Assembly: GCA_016789905.1 (NCBI GenBank)
Contig: JAEUQC010000138.1
Coordinates: forward strand, 1 to 64,000
Direction: 5' to 3'
DNA from: Bryobacterales bacterium
Lineage (GTDB): Bacteria > Acidobacteriota > Terriglobia > Bryobacterales > Bryobacteraceae
DNA length: 64,000 nucleotides
Position numbers and translations under genes: made by a program. The notes beneath the pieces are model-generated. The model searched no databases. It saw only the letters and a program-made list of their open reading frames with translations, and was not told the origin of the DNA. Below are positions 52,084-60,880 of this stretch, one piece after another. The stretch's first letter is position 1. Each line of letters starts with the position of its first letter.

Positions 52084-53637
52084 ATGATGATTCGACTGAT
52101 TGCCGCAATTTTACTTGCGGAAGGGCTTTTCTCGCAACCAACCAGAATTCAGGACGGCCGCCAGATTGAAATCGACCCTAGCCGTCCCCGCGAAATCGTC
52201 GCCAAACTGGATGGTCAGGATATCACGGCCGAAGAGTTTCAACAGTTAATCATCGCCATGGACCCGAAGGCCAAAGAGGCCGCTCGCAACAACGCGGCGG
52301 AGATGCTCCGCTACGTCGGCTGGCTCCGTCGCATGGGTGCCGAAGCCGAAAAGCGCGGCCTTCCGTCCAGGAACCCGCTCATGCTCCAACTCGAAATGGC
52401 GCGCATTCAGCTACTGTCCAACGCCCTTATCCAGCAGCATGAAGTCGAAGAAGTTGTCACTCCCTTCGAGCAACAAGGCTACTACACCGCCAACAAAAAT
52501 ATGTATTCGGGCGTCAAAGTGAAGCTCATCTACCTTCCCTTCACCACCGAAACCGAAGAACTTCAGGCCAAACGCAAGATGGAAGAGATCCACAAGAAGC
52601 TCGTCGCCGGCGCCGACTTCGTCGCCACCGTGAAGGAGTTCTCTAAACACGAAGAGTCCCGGGAAAAAGATGGCGATTACGGCGAAGTCCGTATGGCCGA
52701 TCAAGTCCCCCAAGTCGTCAAAGACGTTGCGTTCGGCTTGAAAGATGGCGCCTTTAGCACCCCCACCCGCCTGCCCAATGGCTACTACATTTTTCAGCGC
52801 ACCGGCGTCAATGTTGACCCCTATGACAAGGTAAAGGATTCCATCTTCACGGAAATCAAACAGAAGCGAAACCTCGAATGGGTGGAGAAGCACCGCCAGG
52901 CCGTTAATGTGAAGAAGAATTCGCTCGAAGGCCAGCCCGTTACGCCCAAAGAGATCGAACAGTACCTTGGCGCCATGGATGAAAAACTCCGCGCCAATCT
53001 TCGCGATAATCCCGAGGAACTCCTTCGCGGCATTGGATTCATGCGCCGCATGACCAAACTCGCCGAGGAACAAAAACTCGACCAGACCGCGCCCTTTCGC
53101 CAACAACTCGAACTCACCCGCCTGCAAGCACTGTCTAGCGCCCTCATGCAGTCCCAGGAGCAGACCACCCAAGTCAGCGACGTCGAAGTCCGCCAGGCCT
53201 ATAAAGACAACCTAAAATACGTCTCGCTCGCCAAACTCAAAATCGTCTTCTTCCCCTCCGACTCCTCCGACGATGCCGCGCTGGCCCTCGCCAAGGAAGT
53301 CCACGAAAAAATCAAAGCCGGCGCCGATTTCATTGAAATGGTGAAGCAGCACTCAAAGGACCCGGTTTCCCGCGACAAAAACGGCGATTACGGGCCGTTG
53401 AAAATCACCGACGACATCCCCGGCCCCGCCAAGCAAGCCATTTGGAGCATGGAGCCGGGCGGCGTCAGCGCGCCTGTGAAACTCCCTAACGGCTACTATC
53501 TATTCAAGTTAATCGCTTTGGAGGAGCCTGGAATCGAGAAGGTGCGCGAGGAGTTGACCAAGCGCCTCCGCACGGCCAAAAGCCGCGAATGGCTCAATTC
53601 CATGCGCGCGCAGGTCCAGGTAACGCTAACCAAATGA
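52084..53637 (+). CDS. Peptidyl-prolyl isomerase with two parvulin domains
   Basis: 517 residues. A signal peptide (IRLIAAILLAEGLFS) precedes an internal duplication: two SurA/PrsA-like halves, each with a helical region and a PPIC parvulin domain. Compare FVATVKEFSKHEESREKDGDYGEV with FIEMVKQHSKDPVSRDKNGDYGPL, and LPNGYYIFQR with LPNGYYLFKL. It should help fold outer-membrane or secreted proteins. It lies 21 bp upstream of trpC, so readthrough is possible, but base composition changes sharply between them. Confidence 0.88.
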   Translation: MMIRLIAAILLAEGLFSQPTRIQDGRQIEIDPSRPREIVAKLDGQDITAEEFQQLIIAMDPKAKEAARNNAAEMLRYVGWLRRMGAEAEKRGLPSRNPLMLQLEMARIQLLSNALIQQHEVEEVVTPFEQQGYYTANKNMYSGVKVKLIYLPFTTETEELQAKRKMEEIHKKLVAGADFVATVKEFSKHEESREKDGDYGEVRMADQVPQVVKDVAFGLKDGAFSTPTRLPNGYYIFQRTGVNVDPYDKVKDSIFTEIKQKRNLEWVEKHRQAVNVKKNSLEGQPVTPKEIEQYLGAMDEKLRANLRDNPEELLRGIGFMRRMTKLAEEQKLDQTAPFRQQLELTRLQALSSALMQSQEQTTQVSDVEVRQAYKDNLKYVSLAKLKIVFFPSDSSDDAALALAKEVHEKIKAGADFIEMVKQHSKDPVSRDKNGDYGPLKITDDIPGPAKQAIWSMEPGGVSAPVKLPNGYYLFKLIALEEPGIEKVREELTKRLRTAKSREWLNSMRAQVQVTLTK

Positions 53638-53658
53638 TAGGATAGGGGTTACCTCGGA

Positions 53659-54447
53659 ATGCTGCAAACGGTACCCGACATCCTCTCGAAGATCGTCGCC
53701 CACAAGCGCCTGGAACTTGCTGAGCGGCAAGGAGATCTGCGCCAACTCGAAGCGAGGGCGGAGGCTTCGGCCGGAACCCGGCGTGGGTTCCGGAAGTCTT
53801 TGGAGGCCTCTGCCGGCCGGGCGATCATTGCGGAAATCAAAAAAGCGTCGCCCTCCAAAGGGCTGCTCAGCACCTCTTTCAACCCGGCGGGAATTGCGCA
53901 AGTGTATGAAAAGGGAGGCGCTTCCGCGTTAAGTGTGCTCACCGACGAGCGCTTCTTTCAAGGCGGCTGGCCGGATCTGCACGCGGCGAAAGCGGCGGTG
54001 GCACTGCCCGCCCTGCGCAAAGACTTCACCATCGATTCGTTGCATGTGATTGAATCGGCGGCACTTGGCGCCGACGCGATCCTGCTGATTGCGGCCATTC
54101 TGGAAACGAGTGAGATGCGGCGGCTCCGCGAATTGGCCGAAAGCTATGGGCTGGACGTGCTCGTGGAAGTCCACGATGACGCCGAATTCGAACGAGCGTT
54201 CGAATCTGGAGCGTCAATAATAGGCGTCAATAACCGCGATTTGCGCACTTTTAAGGTCGATTTGGGCACTTCTTTGCGCATTTCCGCACGCTTTCCGAAG
54301 GGCATTCTGGCGGTCAGCGAGAGCGGAATCCACTCTGGCGACGACGTAAGAGTACTACGGGAGGCTGGGTACCAAGCGTTCTTGGTAGGGGAACATTTGA
54401 TGAAATCGCCGGACCCGGCTGCCGCGCTGGAGGCGTTGCGGTCGTGA
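53659..54447 (+). CDS. trpC: Indole-3-glycerol phosphate synthase
   Basis: 262 residues. KIVAHKRLELAERQ and the catalytic EIKKASPSKG, RKDFTIDSLHVIES, VEVHDDAEFERAF, IGVNNRDLRTF and AVSESGIHSGDD are all diagnostic. It closes the indole ring in tryptophan synthesis. It is the first gene of a tightly overlapping operon: it overlaps trpF by 4 bp (GTGA). No attenuator-like leader was found in the 21-bp gap upstream. Confidence 0.95.
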   Translation: MLQTVPDILSKIVAHKRLELAERQGDLRQLEARAEASAGTRRGFRKSLEASAGRAIIAEIKKASPSKGLLSTSFNPAGIAQVYEKGGASALSVLTDERFFQGGWPDLHAAKAAVALPALRKDFTIDSLHVIESAALGADAILLIAAILETSEMRRLRELAESYGLDVLVEVHDDAEFERAFESGASIIGVNNRDLRTFKVDLGTSLRISARFPKGILAVSESGIHSGDDVRVLREAGYQAFLVGEHLMKSPDPAAALEALRS

Positions 54448-55043
54448 CGGTAGTGAAGGTTTGCGGCATCACGAGCGTCGAGGACGCGCTGGCGGCGGTT
54501 GCGGCCGGGGCCGGGGCGCTTGGCTTTAATTTCTACGCGAAAAGCCCGCGCTACCTATCCCCGGCGGACACGGCGGTCATCACGGCACAGGTTCCGGCGG
54601 GTGTCTTGAAGGTTGGAGTGTTTGTGAACGAGTCGCCGGCACGGGTGGCGGAAATTGTTCGCCAAGCTGGGCTTGACGTGGCGCAGTTGCACGGCGACGA
54701 AGGAGCGGATGGCGTCCCGCCGGGCGTGCGCGTTTGGAAGGCGTTCCGGGTGAACGATGCTTTCCGCCTGGATCAATTGGAGCAGTTTCCGGCGGAGGCG
54801 TTTTTGCTGGACACGCCGACGGAGATGTATGGCGGCAGCGGGCACACGTTCGATTGGACGCGGGCGCGCGGAGCCGCGGGAAAGATATTGCTGGCGGGCG
54901 GGCTGGACGAAAGTAATGTGCGGCAGGCCATCGGGGTGGCGCATCCATGGGGAGTGGATGCGTGTTCGCGATTGGAATCCGCGCCTGGAAAGAAGGACCA
55001 TGGCCGCATGGCGCGATTTATCGCGGCGGCGCACTCAGTATGA
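54444..55043 (+). CDS. trpF: Phosphoribosylanthranilate isomerase
   Basis: 199 residues. VKVCGITSVEDALAAV carries the catalytic Cys, and GVFVNESPARVAEIVRQAGLDVAQLHGDE and LLAGGLDESNVRQAI are standard TrpF segments. It catalyses the Amadori rearrangement before TrpC acts. The GTG start overlaps trpC, and the stop overlaps trpB as ATGA. Confidence 0.94.
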   Translation: MTVVKVCGITSVEDALAAVAAGAGALGFNFYAKSPRYLSPADTAVITAQVPAGVLKVGVFVNESPARVAEIVRQAGLDVAQLHGDEGADGVPPGVRVWKAFRVNDAFRLDQLEQFPAEAFLLDTPTEMYGGSGHTFDWTRARGAAGKILLAGGLDESNVRQAIGVAHPWGVDACSRLESAPGKKDHGRMARFIAAAHSV

Positions 55044-56239
55044 TCACGACATCAGAACCGGATAAGGGCGGGCACTTCGGGCGCTATGGCGGGCGGTTTG
55101 TGCCCGAGGTGCTGATGGCACCGTTGGAAGAGCTGGAAAAGGCCTACGAAGCGGCCAGGCAGGACCCGGCATTCCATGCCGAGTTGGCTGACCTGATGAA
55201 GAACTATGCGGGCCGGCCGACGGCGCTGTGGGAAGCCAAGCGGCTGTCGGGAATCCTGGGCGGGGCGCGGATTTACATCAAGCGGGAAGACCTGTTGCAC
55301 ACGGGCGCGCACAAGATCAACAACTGTCTGGGACAGATCTTGCTGGCGCGGCGAATGGGCAAGCAGCGCGTGATCGCCGAAACAGGCGCGGGGCAGCACG
55401 GTGTGGCGACAGCTACGGTGTGCGCGTTGTTTGGCATGGACTGCACCGTCTATATGGGCGAAGAAGACATGCGGCGCCAGCGGCTGAATGTGTTCCGTAT
55501 GCGGTTGCTGGGCGCGAAGGTGGTGGGCGTGACCAACGGGTCGAGAACGTTGAAGGACGCCATCAGCGAAGCGATGCGCGACTGGGTTACCAATGTGGAA
55601 AACACGCATTACCTGCTTGGTTCGGCTTTGGGTTCGCATCCGTATCCGATGATGGTTCGCGATTTTCATAGCGTAATCGGCAAAGAGGCGCGGGCGCAGT
55701 TCCTGGAACGGGAAGGCAAGTTGCCGGACACGGTCTTTGCTTGTGTGGGCGGCGGTTCGAACGCCATAGGGATGTTCCACGAGTTCATTGGCGATACCGG
55801 TGTGGAGTTGGTCGGCGTGGAAGCGGGCGGCCGGAACCTGACGCTGGGGGAACATGCGGCGCGGTTCGCCGGCGGATCGCCGGGCGTGTTACAGGGCTGC
55901 TATAGCTACGTGCTGCAGAACGCCGATGGGCAGATTGCGTTGACCCATTCGGTTTCGGCGGGACTCGATTACGCAATGATTGGCCCGGAACACGCGAATC
56001 TGGCCGATGAAGGCCGCGCGACGTATGTGAACTGTTCGGACGCCTCTGCGCTGGACGCGGCGCGCCTGTTGTCGCGGACCGAGGGGATTATTCCGGCGCT
56101 TGAATCCTCCCATGCGGTGGCGGAAGCCATCCGGCGTGCACCGGCGGAAAAGGGCAAAGTGTTTCTGGTGAACCTCTCCGGCCGCGGTGATAAAGACATG
56201 GACATATATCGTGAGAACTTGAAGGACCTCGATGAGTAA
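55040..56239 (+). CDS. trpB: Tryptophan synthase beta chain
   Basis: 399 residues from ATG at 55040; an open frame to 54947 overlaps trpF and is not used. PLP-binding Lys92 lies in HTGAHKINNC. GGRFVPEVLMAPLEEL, EDMRRQRLNVFRMRLLGAKV and CVGGGSNAIGMF are canonical for TrpB1. It joins indole and serine to make tryptophan. The 3' end overlaps trpA by 8 bp. Confidence 0.96.
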   Translation: MITTSEPDKGGHFGRYGGRFVPEVLMAPLEELEKAYEAARQDPAFHAELADLMKNYAGRPTALWEAKRLSGILGGARIYIKREDLLHTGAHKINNCLGQILLARRMGKQRVIAETGAGQHGVATATVCALFGMDCTVYMGEEDMRRQRLNVFRMRLLGAKVVGVTNGSRTLKDAISEAMRDWVTNVENTHYLLGSALGSHPYPMMVRDFHSVIGKEARAQFLEREGKLPDTVFACVGGGSNAIGMFHEFIGDTGVELVGVEAGGRNLTLGEHAARFAGGSPGVLQGCYSYVLQNADGQIALTHSVSAGLDYAMIGPEHANLADEGRATYVNCSDASALDAARLLSRTEGIIPALESSHAVAEAIRRAPAEKGKVFLVNLSGRGDKDMDIYRENLKDLDE

Positions 56240-57047
56240 CACTCGAATTGGCCGCCGGTTTGCGGAACTGCGCGCGAAGAACGAGCCGGCGCTGGTCGCC
56301 TACATTACGGCGGGCGATCCATCGTTGGAGGCGACTGTCGGGCTGGTGGAGGCGCTCGAGCGCGGGGGCGCCGACGTGATTGAACTGGGCGTGCCGTTCA
56401 GCGATCCAATCGCCGACGGGCCGGTAATCATGCGCGGCGCGGAACGGGCTATCGCCAATGGCGCCACGCTGCGGGGCGTGCTCGATTGCGCGGCGAAGAT
56501 TCGGGAACGCTCCGAGATCCCGATTTTGCTGTTCAGCTATTTGAACCCGCTGATGCGGTATGGCTTTGCGAAGCTGGCGACTGACGCCAGGGCGGCGGGC
56601 GTTGACGGCGTCCTGATGACCGATGCAAGTGTGGAAGAAGCGGAACCGTACGTGAAGACGATTCGCGACGCGGGGTTGGACACGGTGTTCCTGGCGGCGC
56701 CGACGAGCACCCCGGAGCGGCTGGCGTTGGTGGGCCGTTACTCATCGGGCTTTGTTTATCTGGTTAGCCGCACCGGTGTGACGGGAGAGCAGCAGCAGCT
56801 ATCGGCGCAGGCCTTGCCCCTGGTGACGGCGATGCGCACACACACCGAGTTGCCGCTGGCGGTGGGTTTCGGCATTGCCAAGGCGGCCGATGCGGAGGCG
56901 GTAGGCCGGCTGGCCGACGGTGTGGTGGTTGGCAGCGCGTTCGTCCGCGTGATAGAAAAATACGCGGGGTCTCCGGAGATGGAGAACAAGTTGCTGGAGT
57001 TGACGCGCGAGTTGAAAATGGGAGCACTGCAGGGCAGATTGCGATGA
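56232..57047 (+). CDS. trpA: Tryptophan synthase alpha chain
   Basis: 271 residues. The catalytic acids lie in ELGVPFSDPIADGPVI. Other TrpA segments are LVAYITAGDPSLEATV, FLAAPTSTPERL, VYLVSRTGVTG and VGFGIAKAADAEAV. It releases indole from indole-glycerol phosphate and channels it to TrpB. ATGA overlap leads to the chorismate mutase gene. Confidence 0.96.
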   Translation: MSNTRIGRRFAELRAKNEPALVAYITAGDPSLEATVGLVEALERGGADVIELGVPFSDPIADGPVIMRGAERAIANGATLRGVLDCAAKIRERSEIPILLFSYLNPLMRYGFAKLATDARAAGVDGVLMTDASVEEAEPYVKTIRDAGLDTVFLAAPTSTPERLALVGRYSSGFVYLVSRTGVTGEQQQLSAQALPLVTAMRTHTELPLAVGFGIAKAADAEAVGRLADGVVVGSAFVRVIEKYAGSPEMENKLLELTRELKMGALQGRLR

Positions 57048-57337
57048 CGGTTGACGAAGCCAAAGAGGCGCTGCGCGCCTGCCGGGACGAGATCGACGGA
57101 ATCGACCGGCGCATGGTGGCGCTGTTGAACGAGCGCAGCCGCGTGGTGGAGCGGATTGGCGCCGTGAAGGCCAGCATGGACATGCCGGTGTACGAACCAA
57201 AGCGAGAGGACGCGGTGTACGCGAACATCGTGGCGGCCAACGGCGGGCCGATTCCGCACGAATCTGTGCGGCGGATTTTTGAACGCATCATTGATGAGAT
57301 GCGTACTTTGCAGCGGACGCGAATGGGGGCGAAGTAG
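57044..57337 (+). CDS. Chorismate mutase, AroQ class, monofunctional
   Basis: 97 residues, all helical, with the AroQ pattern: Arg in LRACRDEIDGIDRRMVALLNERS, Lys in RIGAVKASM and the REDAVYANI segment. It converts chorismate to prephenate. A free-standing domain next to DAHP synthase and prephenate dehydrogenase is common in bacteria where the mutase regulates DAHP synthase by physical contact, but this is not shown by sequence alone. Confidence 0.92.
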   Translation: MTVDEAKEALRACRDEIDGIDRRMVALLNERSRVVERIGAVKASMDMPVYEPKREDAVYANIVAANGGPIPHESVRRIFERIIDEMRTLQRTRMGAK

Positions 57338-57340
57338 CGA

Positions 57341-58360
57341 ATGTTAGTTGTTATGCAAGAGGGGGCGCCTGAGACCCAGGTGCAGAATGTAATCGACCGG
57401 CTGGTGATGATGGGTTTCACGGTCCATCGTTCGACCGGCGTGACGCACACCGTGCTGGGCGGCGTGGGACCGATGGAGACGTTCGATCCGGCGGAGTTCG
57501 AAGTGCTGGACGGCGTGCAGGAGTGCCACCGGATTGTGTCGCCGTACAAGCTGGCCAACAAGCGTTTCCGGCCGCACGGAACAGTAATCGAAATCGGGAG
57601 CGTCAAAATTGGCGGGCCGGAAGTGATTGTAATGGCCGGGCCGTGCAGTGTGGAAAGTGAAGAGCAGATTGAACTGACGGCGGCGCTGGTGGCCAAGGCC
57701 GGGGCGAAGGTAATCCGCGGCGGCGCGTTTAAGCCGCGCTCGTCTCCGTACAGCTTCCAGGGGATGGGCGAAGAGGGGCTGCGAATCCTGCGCGCGGCGG
57801 CGGACCGGAACGGTTTGCTGGTGGTTAGTGAAGTGATGGACCGCTCGCAGATTCCGCTGTTGGGCGAGTACTCCGACATATTGCAAGTGGGCGCGCGCAA
57901 CATGCAGAACTTCAATTTGCTTCGTGATTTGGGACTGTCGCGAAAGCCGGTGCTGCTAAAACGCGGCATTGCGGCGACGATTGAAGAGCTTCTGCTATCG
58001 GCCGAATACATCATGTCGGGCGGCAACTACGACGTGATTCTGTGCGAGCGAGGGATTCGAACATTTGAGACCGCGACTCGAAACACGATGGACATTTCGG
58101 CGTTTCCGGTATTGAAGCAACTGACCCATCTGCCGGTGATTGGCGATCCGTCGCATGGCGTGGGCAAACGGACGCTGGTGCCGGCCATGGCGCGGGCATC
58201 GGTGGCGGCGGGCGCGGACGGATTGATTATCGAAGTTCATCATGACCCGGACCACGCGCTGAGCGACGGGGCGCAGAGCCTGTTTCCTGAGCAGTTCGCG
58301 GAACTGATGGGGCAACTGCGGGTAATCGCATCGGCGGTGGGCCGGCAGATAGCGGGATGA
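57341..58360 (+). CDS. aroF: 3-deoxy-7-phosphoheptulonate synthase, type I beta, with N-terminal regulatory domain
   Basis: 339 residues. A ferredoxin-like N-terminal domain (about 1-70; MLVVMQEGAPETQVQNVIDRL) precedes the barrel: VMAGPCSVESEEQIE, RGGAFKPRSSPYSFQGMGEEGL, VLLKRGIAATIEE, LCERGIRTFET, DPSHGVGKRTLVPAMARA and GLIIEVHHDPDHALSDGAQSL. This is the shikimate-pathway entry enzyme, joining PEP and erythrose 4-phosphate. In relatives the N-terminal domain binds Phe or Tyr for feedback control. Confidence 0.95.
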   Translation: MLVVMQEGAPETQVQNVIDRLVMMGFTVHRSTGVTHTVLGGVGPMETFDPAEFEVLDGVQECHRIVSPYKLANKRFRPHGTVIEIGSVKIGGPEVIVMAGPCSVESEEQIELTAALVAKAGAKVIRGGAFKPRSSPYSFQGMGEEGLRILRAAADRNGLLVVSEVMDRSQIPLLGEYSDILQVGARNMQNFNLLRDLGLSRKPVLLKRGIAATIEELLLSAEYIMSGGNYDVILCERGIRTFETATRNTMDISAFPVLKQLTHLPVIGDPSHGVGKRTLVPAMARASVAAGADGLIIEVHHDPDHALSDGAQSLFPEQFAELMGQLRVIASAVGRQIAG

Positions 58361-59187
58361 AGACGGTAGCCATCGCGGGCGTGGGCCTGATTGGCGGAAG
58401 CTTCGCGCTGGCGCTGCGGCAGTCCGGGTTCACCGGGCAGATCACCGGCGTGAGTTCACCGCGAACGATCGCTGAAGCCATGGCGCACGGGATTATTGAC
58501 CGCGAGATGACGCTGGCCGAAGCGGCGGCGACGGCGGACGTTGTCCTGCTGGCGCAGCCGATTGGGCGGATCGTCCAGATGATGGAGGAGATGGCGCCGC
58601 ACCTGGGGCCGGCGACACTGGTGACGGACGCGGGCAGCACGAAGGCGCTGATCTGCGCGGCGGCGGCGCGTTTTCTGCCTGCCGAGCAGTTCCTGGGCGG
58701 GCATCCGATGGCGGGGAAAGAGTCGCGCGGCGCCGCCAGCGCGGACGGCGGATTGTTCCGCGGGCGGACCTGGGTGTTGACGCGCGCGCTGGAGCATCCG
58801 TTTGTGGATTGGGTGCGAAAGATTGGAGCACACGTGCTGGTGCTGGGGCCGGAGGAGCATGACCGCACCGTGGCGCTGACTTCGCACTTGCCGCAACTCG
58901 TGGCGACGGCGCTTGGTTGTACGGTGGGCGCGGGGTTGGAGCGGGACGAGCAGTTGCGGGCCGGCGGGCCGGGGTTGATTGACATGACGCGGCTGGCGCT
59001 AAGCCAGTTCGACATGTGGAACGACATTTTGACGACCAACGCGGGTTCGGTGGACGCGGCGTTGGGCGCGATGATTGAACGGTTGGAGGCCATGCGCGGG
59101 CACCTGCGCGATGGCGAGTTGCGGGCCGATTTTGAGGCGGGAGCGAAGTTGAGAAGGAAGCTGGTGAACCCGGTCCGGTTGGGGTAG
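58357..59187 (+). CDS. tyrA: Prephenate dehydrogenase
   Basis: 276 residues. VAIAGVGLIGGSFALALR is the NAD-binding motif. VTDAGSTKALIC, GGHPMAGKESRGAASADGGLFRG and LTSHLPQLVATAL include the catalytic His region. It makes 4-hydroxyphenylpyruvate for tyrosine. The ATG overlaps the DAHP synthase stop. It is the last gene of the operon; no clear terminator follows in the 36 bp to the next gene. Confidence 0.94.
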   Translation: MKTVAIAGVGLIGGSFALALRQSGFTGQITGVSSPRTIAEAMAHGIIDREMTLAEAAATADVVLLAQPIGRIVQMMEEMAPHLGPATLVTDAGSTKALICAAAARFLPAEQFLGGHPMAGKESRGAASADGGLFRGRTWVLTRALEHPFVDWVRKIGAHVLVLGPEEHDRTVALTSHLPQLVATALGCTVGAGLERDEQLRAGGPGLIDMTRLALSQFDMWNDILTTNAGSVDAALGAMIERLEAMRGHLRDGELRADFEAGAKLRRKLVNPVRLG

Positions 59188-59223
59188 GGGGCAGTCGAAA
59201 CGCTACGGGCGAAGATATAGACT

Positions 59224-60264
59224 GTGACAATGGTGCGTGACGGGCTGGGCGTGTTTTGGCGGACCTACATACGCTCCTATTCGCGCGTGACCAAAGACCG
59301 GCGGGTATGGCCGCTGTTGTTTCAAGGGACAGCCATATTGGTTGTGTCTGCTTGCTACCTGCTACTTGCCACCGGGTTGATACTGCCTCGTGAGCAGCGA
59401 CTGGGTCAACTCGTCTTCAACTCCATCATTTTCGGGCTGGGCCTCGTGGCCTATCTGGTGCTGCGTCGTCTCAATCGCGCCGCGAATGGGGATCTGAGGC
59501 CCTTGCTGGGAGGTGAGCCTGCCGCGCCATCTCAGGAAGGGAGCATCACTCCTGGTGTGCTTGAATACCTGGACGAACGAATGTATCTCGTCAGTGCGCT
59601 GGTGGCGCGAGGGATTTGTGAAGTTGTGGATGCGGACGGCCCGGCGGACGCGAGCGGCGGCGTGCGGCAGCGTGTGAACCAAGTGCTTCGAGATCGAGAG
59701 TTGTGGCCGAAGCTGGAAGCTGCCGAGGCCGAACTTTCGGGACTCCCCGCAGGCCGCTGGACCAGCGAAGCCGGCGATCAAGTAATTGAGTGGATGGAGC
59801 AGTTACGGCTGCTACGCTGGCTATTCCGTTTCGAAAGCGAACTCGCTCCCCTGACGAGGGCCGCCCTCGCGCCGGAGAAATTGTTGGACGGGCTCTTCTT
59901 CGACGGCCGCGAAAGACACCCGTTGATTTCACGGGCGCCTTGGGAAGTGCGCGTCGAACGGAACTCCACGCAAGCAAACCTGGTTCAGATGATTTGTGAA
60001 CTGGAAACGCGCGCGTCCTTGCCCGCGTCACCATGGCCGGCCGGGTTTGGAGAGTGGATCAAGTGCGTGGCCGAAGTGATCACCTCCCGCCCGGACGATT
60101 CCTGGGCGCTTCTGGCAATGACGGACGAAGAACTCTCCGTCGGAGCGGCCATGGGTTTCGCGCGCTATCAATATGCCGACTATTTGATAGAAATGCTGGG
60201 GGGCGCAGAAGTCATTTCTTACTCCACGTGGCTGGAGTGCGACGATGAGCAGAGTGAGGATTGA
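59224..60264 (+). CDS. Membrane protein of unknown function
   Basis: 346 residues from GTG at 59224, or ATG at 59230. Two membrane helices (about 33-53, LLFQGTAILVVSACYLLLAT, and 63-82, LVFNSIIFGLGLVAYLVL) are followed by a ~260-residue cytoplasmic, mainly helical domain (LDERMYLVSALVARGICEVVD; EWMEQLRLLRWLFRFESELAPLT). No known domain is recognised. It is 36 bp after tyrA, on the same strand, and could be read through. Its 3' end has a short ATGAGCAGAG overlap frame (60245) that I do not treat as a gene. Confidence 0.75.
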   Translation: MTMVRDGLGVFWRTYIRSYSRVTKDRRVWPLLFQGTAILVVSACYLLLATGLILPREQRLGQLVFNSIIFGLGLVAYLVLRRLNRAANGDLRPLLGGEPAAPSQEGSITPGVLEYLDERMYLVSALVARGICEVVDADGPADASGGVRQRVNQVLRDRELWPKLEAAEAELSGLPAGRWTSEAGDQVIEWMEQLRLLRWLFRFESELAPLTRAALAPEKLLDGLFFDGRERHPLISRAPWEVRVERNSTQANLVQMICELETRASLPASPWPAGFGEWIKCVAEVITSRPDDSWALLAMTDEELSVGAAMGFARYQYADYLIEMLGGAEVISYSTWLECDDEQSED

Positions 60265-60396
60265 ATTCTGGCTCGCATGTGCGTTGGGCGCGATGGGAGG
60301 CAATGGATTCTTTTCATCTCCCGTTGACTCGCCTCCTGCAATGGCGCCGGAACCTGGCGTGGAGTATCGATCGCGCATCGTACCGCGCCAACACCA

Positions 60397-60819
60397 TCAC
60401 CGCTTCATCGCGCGCACTCGATTATTCCGCGCCGCGTGTTCCAGTTCCACCAGTCCGAGTAGTTCCAGCACCGGCGGAACGTAGTTGGCGAAACGGCCGC
60501 GGTAGCCCTTTCTCAGCCCGTAATAGCCGCCCACGGGGTTCGACTCGTCCCGCGCCCAGGCTTCCACCGTTCCTTGGGTCACCGGCTTGCCTTCGTCCGC
60601 GGTGCCCAGCGGCATCCACTCTTTATGCTTGACAAGCATGGCGTGCAAATCCTCAATGCAGCGAAGTTGGTAAGCCAGCCGCGTGCCGCCAACTTGCACC
60701 ACGAGTTTGGATGCGTTCCCGGCTTCCTCGCGCCACGCAAGATACTCCGAGGTTTCCGGAGGCGTCTTCAACCTCCAAGGGTCGTCAGGCGTGCCTGATC
60801 CATAGGTTACTGTGCTCAT
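60397..60819 (-). CDS. DUF6855-like protein
   Basis: 140 residues from ATG at 60819. GTPDDPWRLKTPPETSEY at the start and YQLRCIEDLHAMLVKH, WMPLGTADEGKPVTQGTVEAW and NPVGGYYGLRKGYRGRFANYVPP are highly conserved in a small family I take to be DUF6855. Function unknown; it is often beside a WYL-type regulator, as here. A minus-strand TATAAT at 60829-60834 ends nine bases before the ATG, so little or no leader is expected. Confidence 0.8.
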   Translation of the reverse strand: MSTVTYGSGTPDDPWRLKTPPETSEYLAWREEAGNASKLVVQVGGTRLAYQLRCIEDLHAMLVKHKEWMPLGTADEGKPVTQGTVEAWARDESNPVGGYYGLRKGYRGRFANYVPPVLELLGLVELEHAARNNRVRAMKR

Positions 60820-60843
60820 CGTGGGTCCATTATAGGATCGGGT

Positions 60844-60866
60844 AATATGACATCTATAGTCATATT
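60844..60866. promoter_or_regulatory. Palindromic operator between the DUF6855 and WYL regulator genes
   Basis: AATATGAC (60844-60851) and GTCATATT (60859-60866) are a perfect 8-bp inverted repeat with a seven-base spacer, in the 61-bp divergent gap. It overlaps a TATAGT box (60855-60860) of the regulator gene. It is the likely autoregulatory site of the WYL protein. Confidence 0.72.
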
Positions 60867-60880
60867 CAAAAAAACATTCT

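Noticed and set aside
53638..53658. Tryptophan attenuator leader upstream of trpC
   Set aside because: Only 21 bp separate the stop of the isomerase gene from trpC, with no Trp-codon run or competing hairpins.
60245..60484. 79-residue plus-strand ORF starting inside the end of the membrane-protein gene
   Set aside because: Although its ATG would give a coupled start, the translation is a low-complexity Ser/Pro-rich sequence antisense to the well-supported DUF6855 gene.
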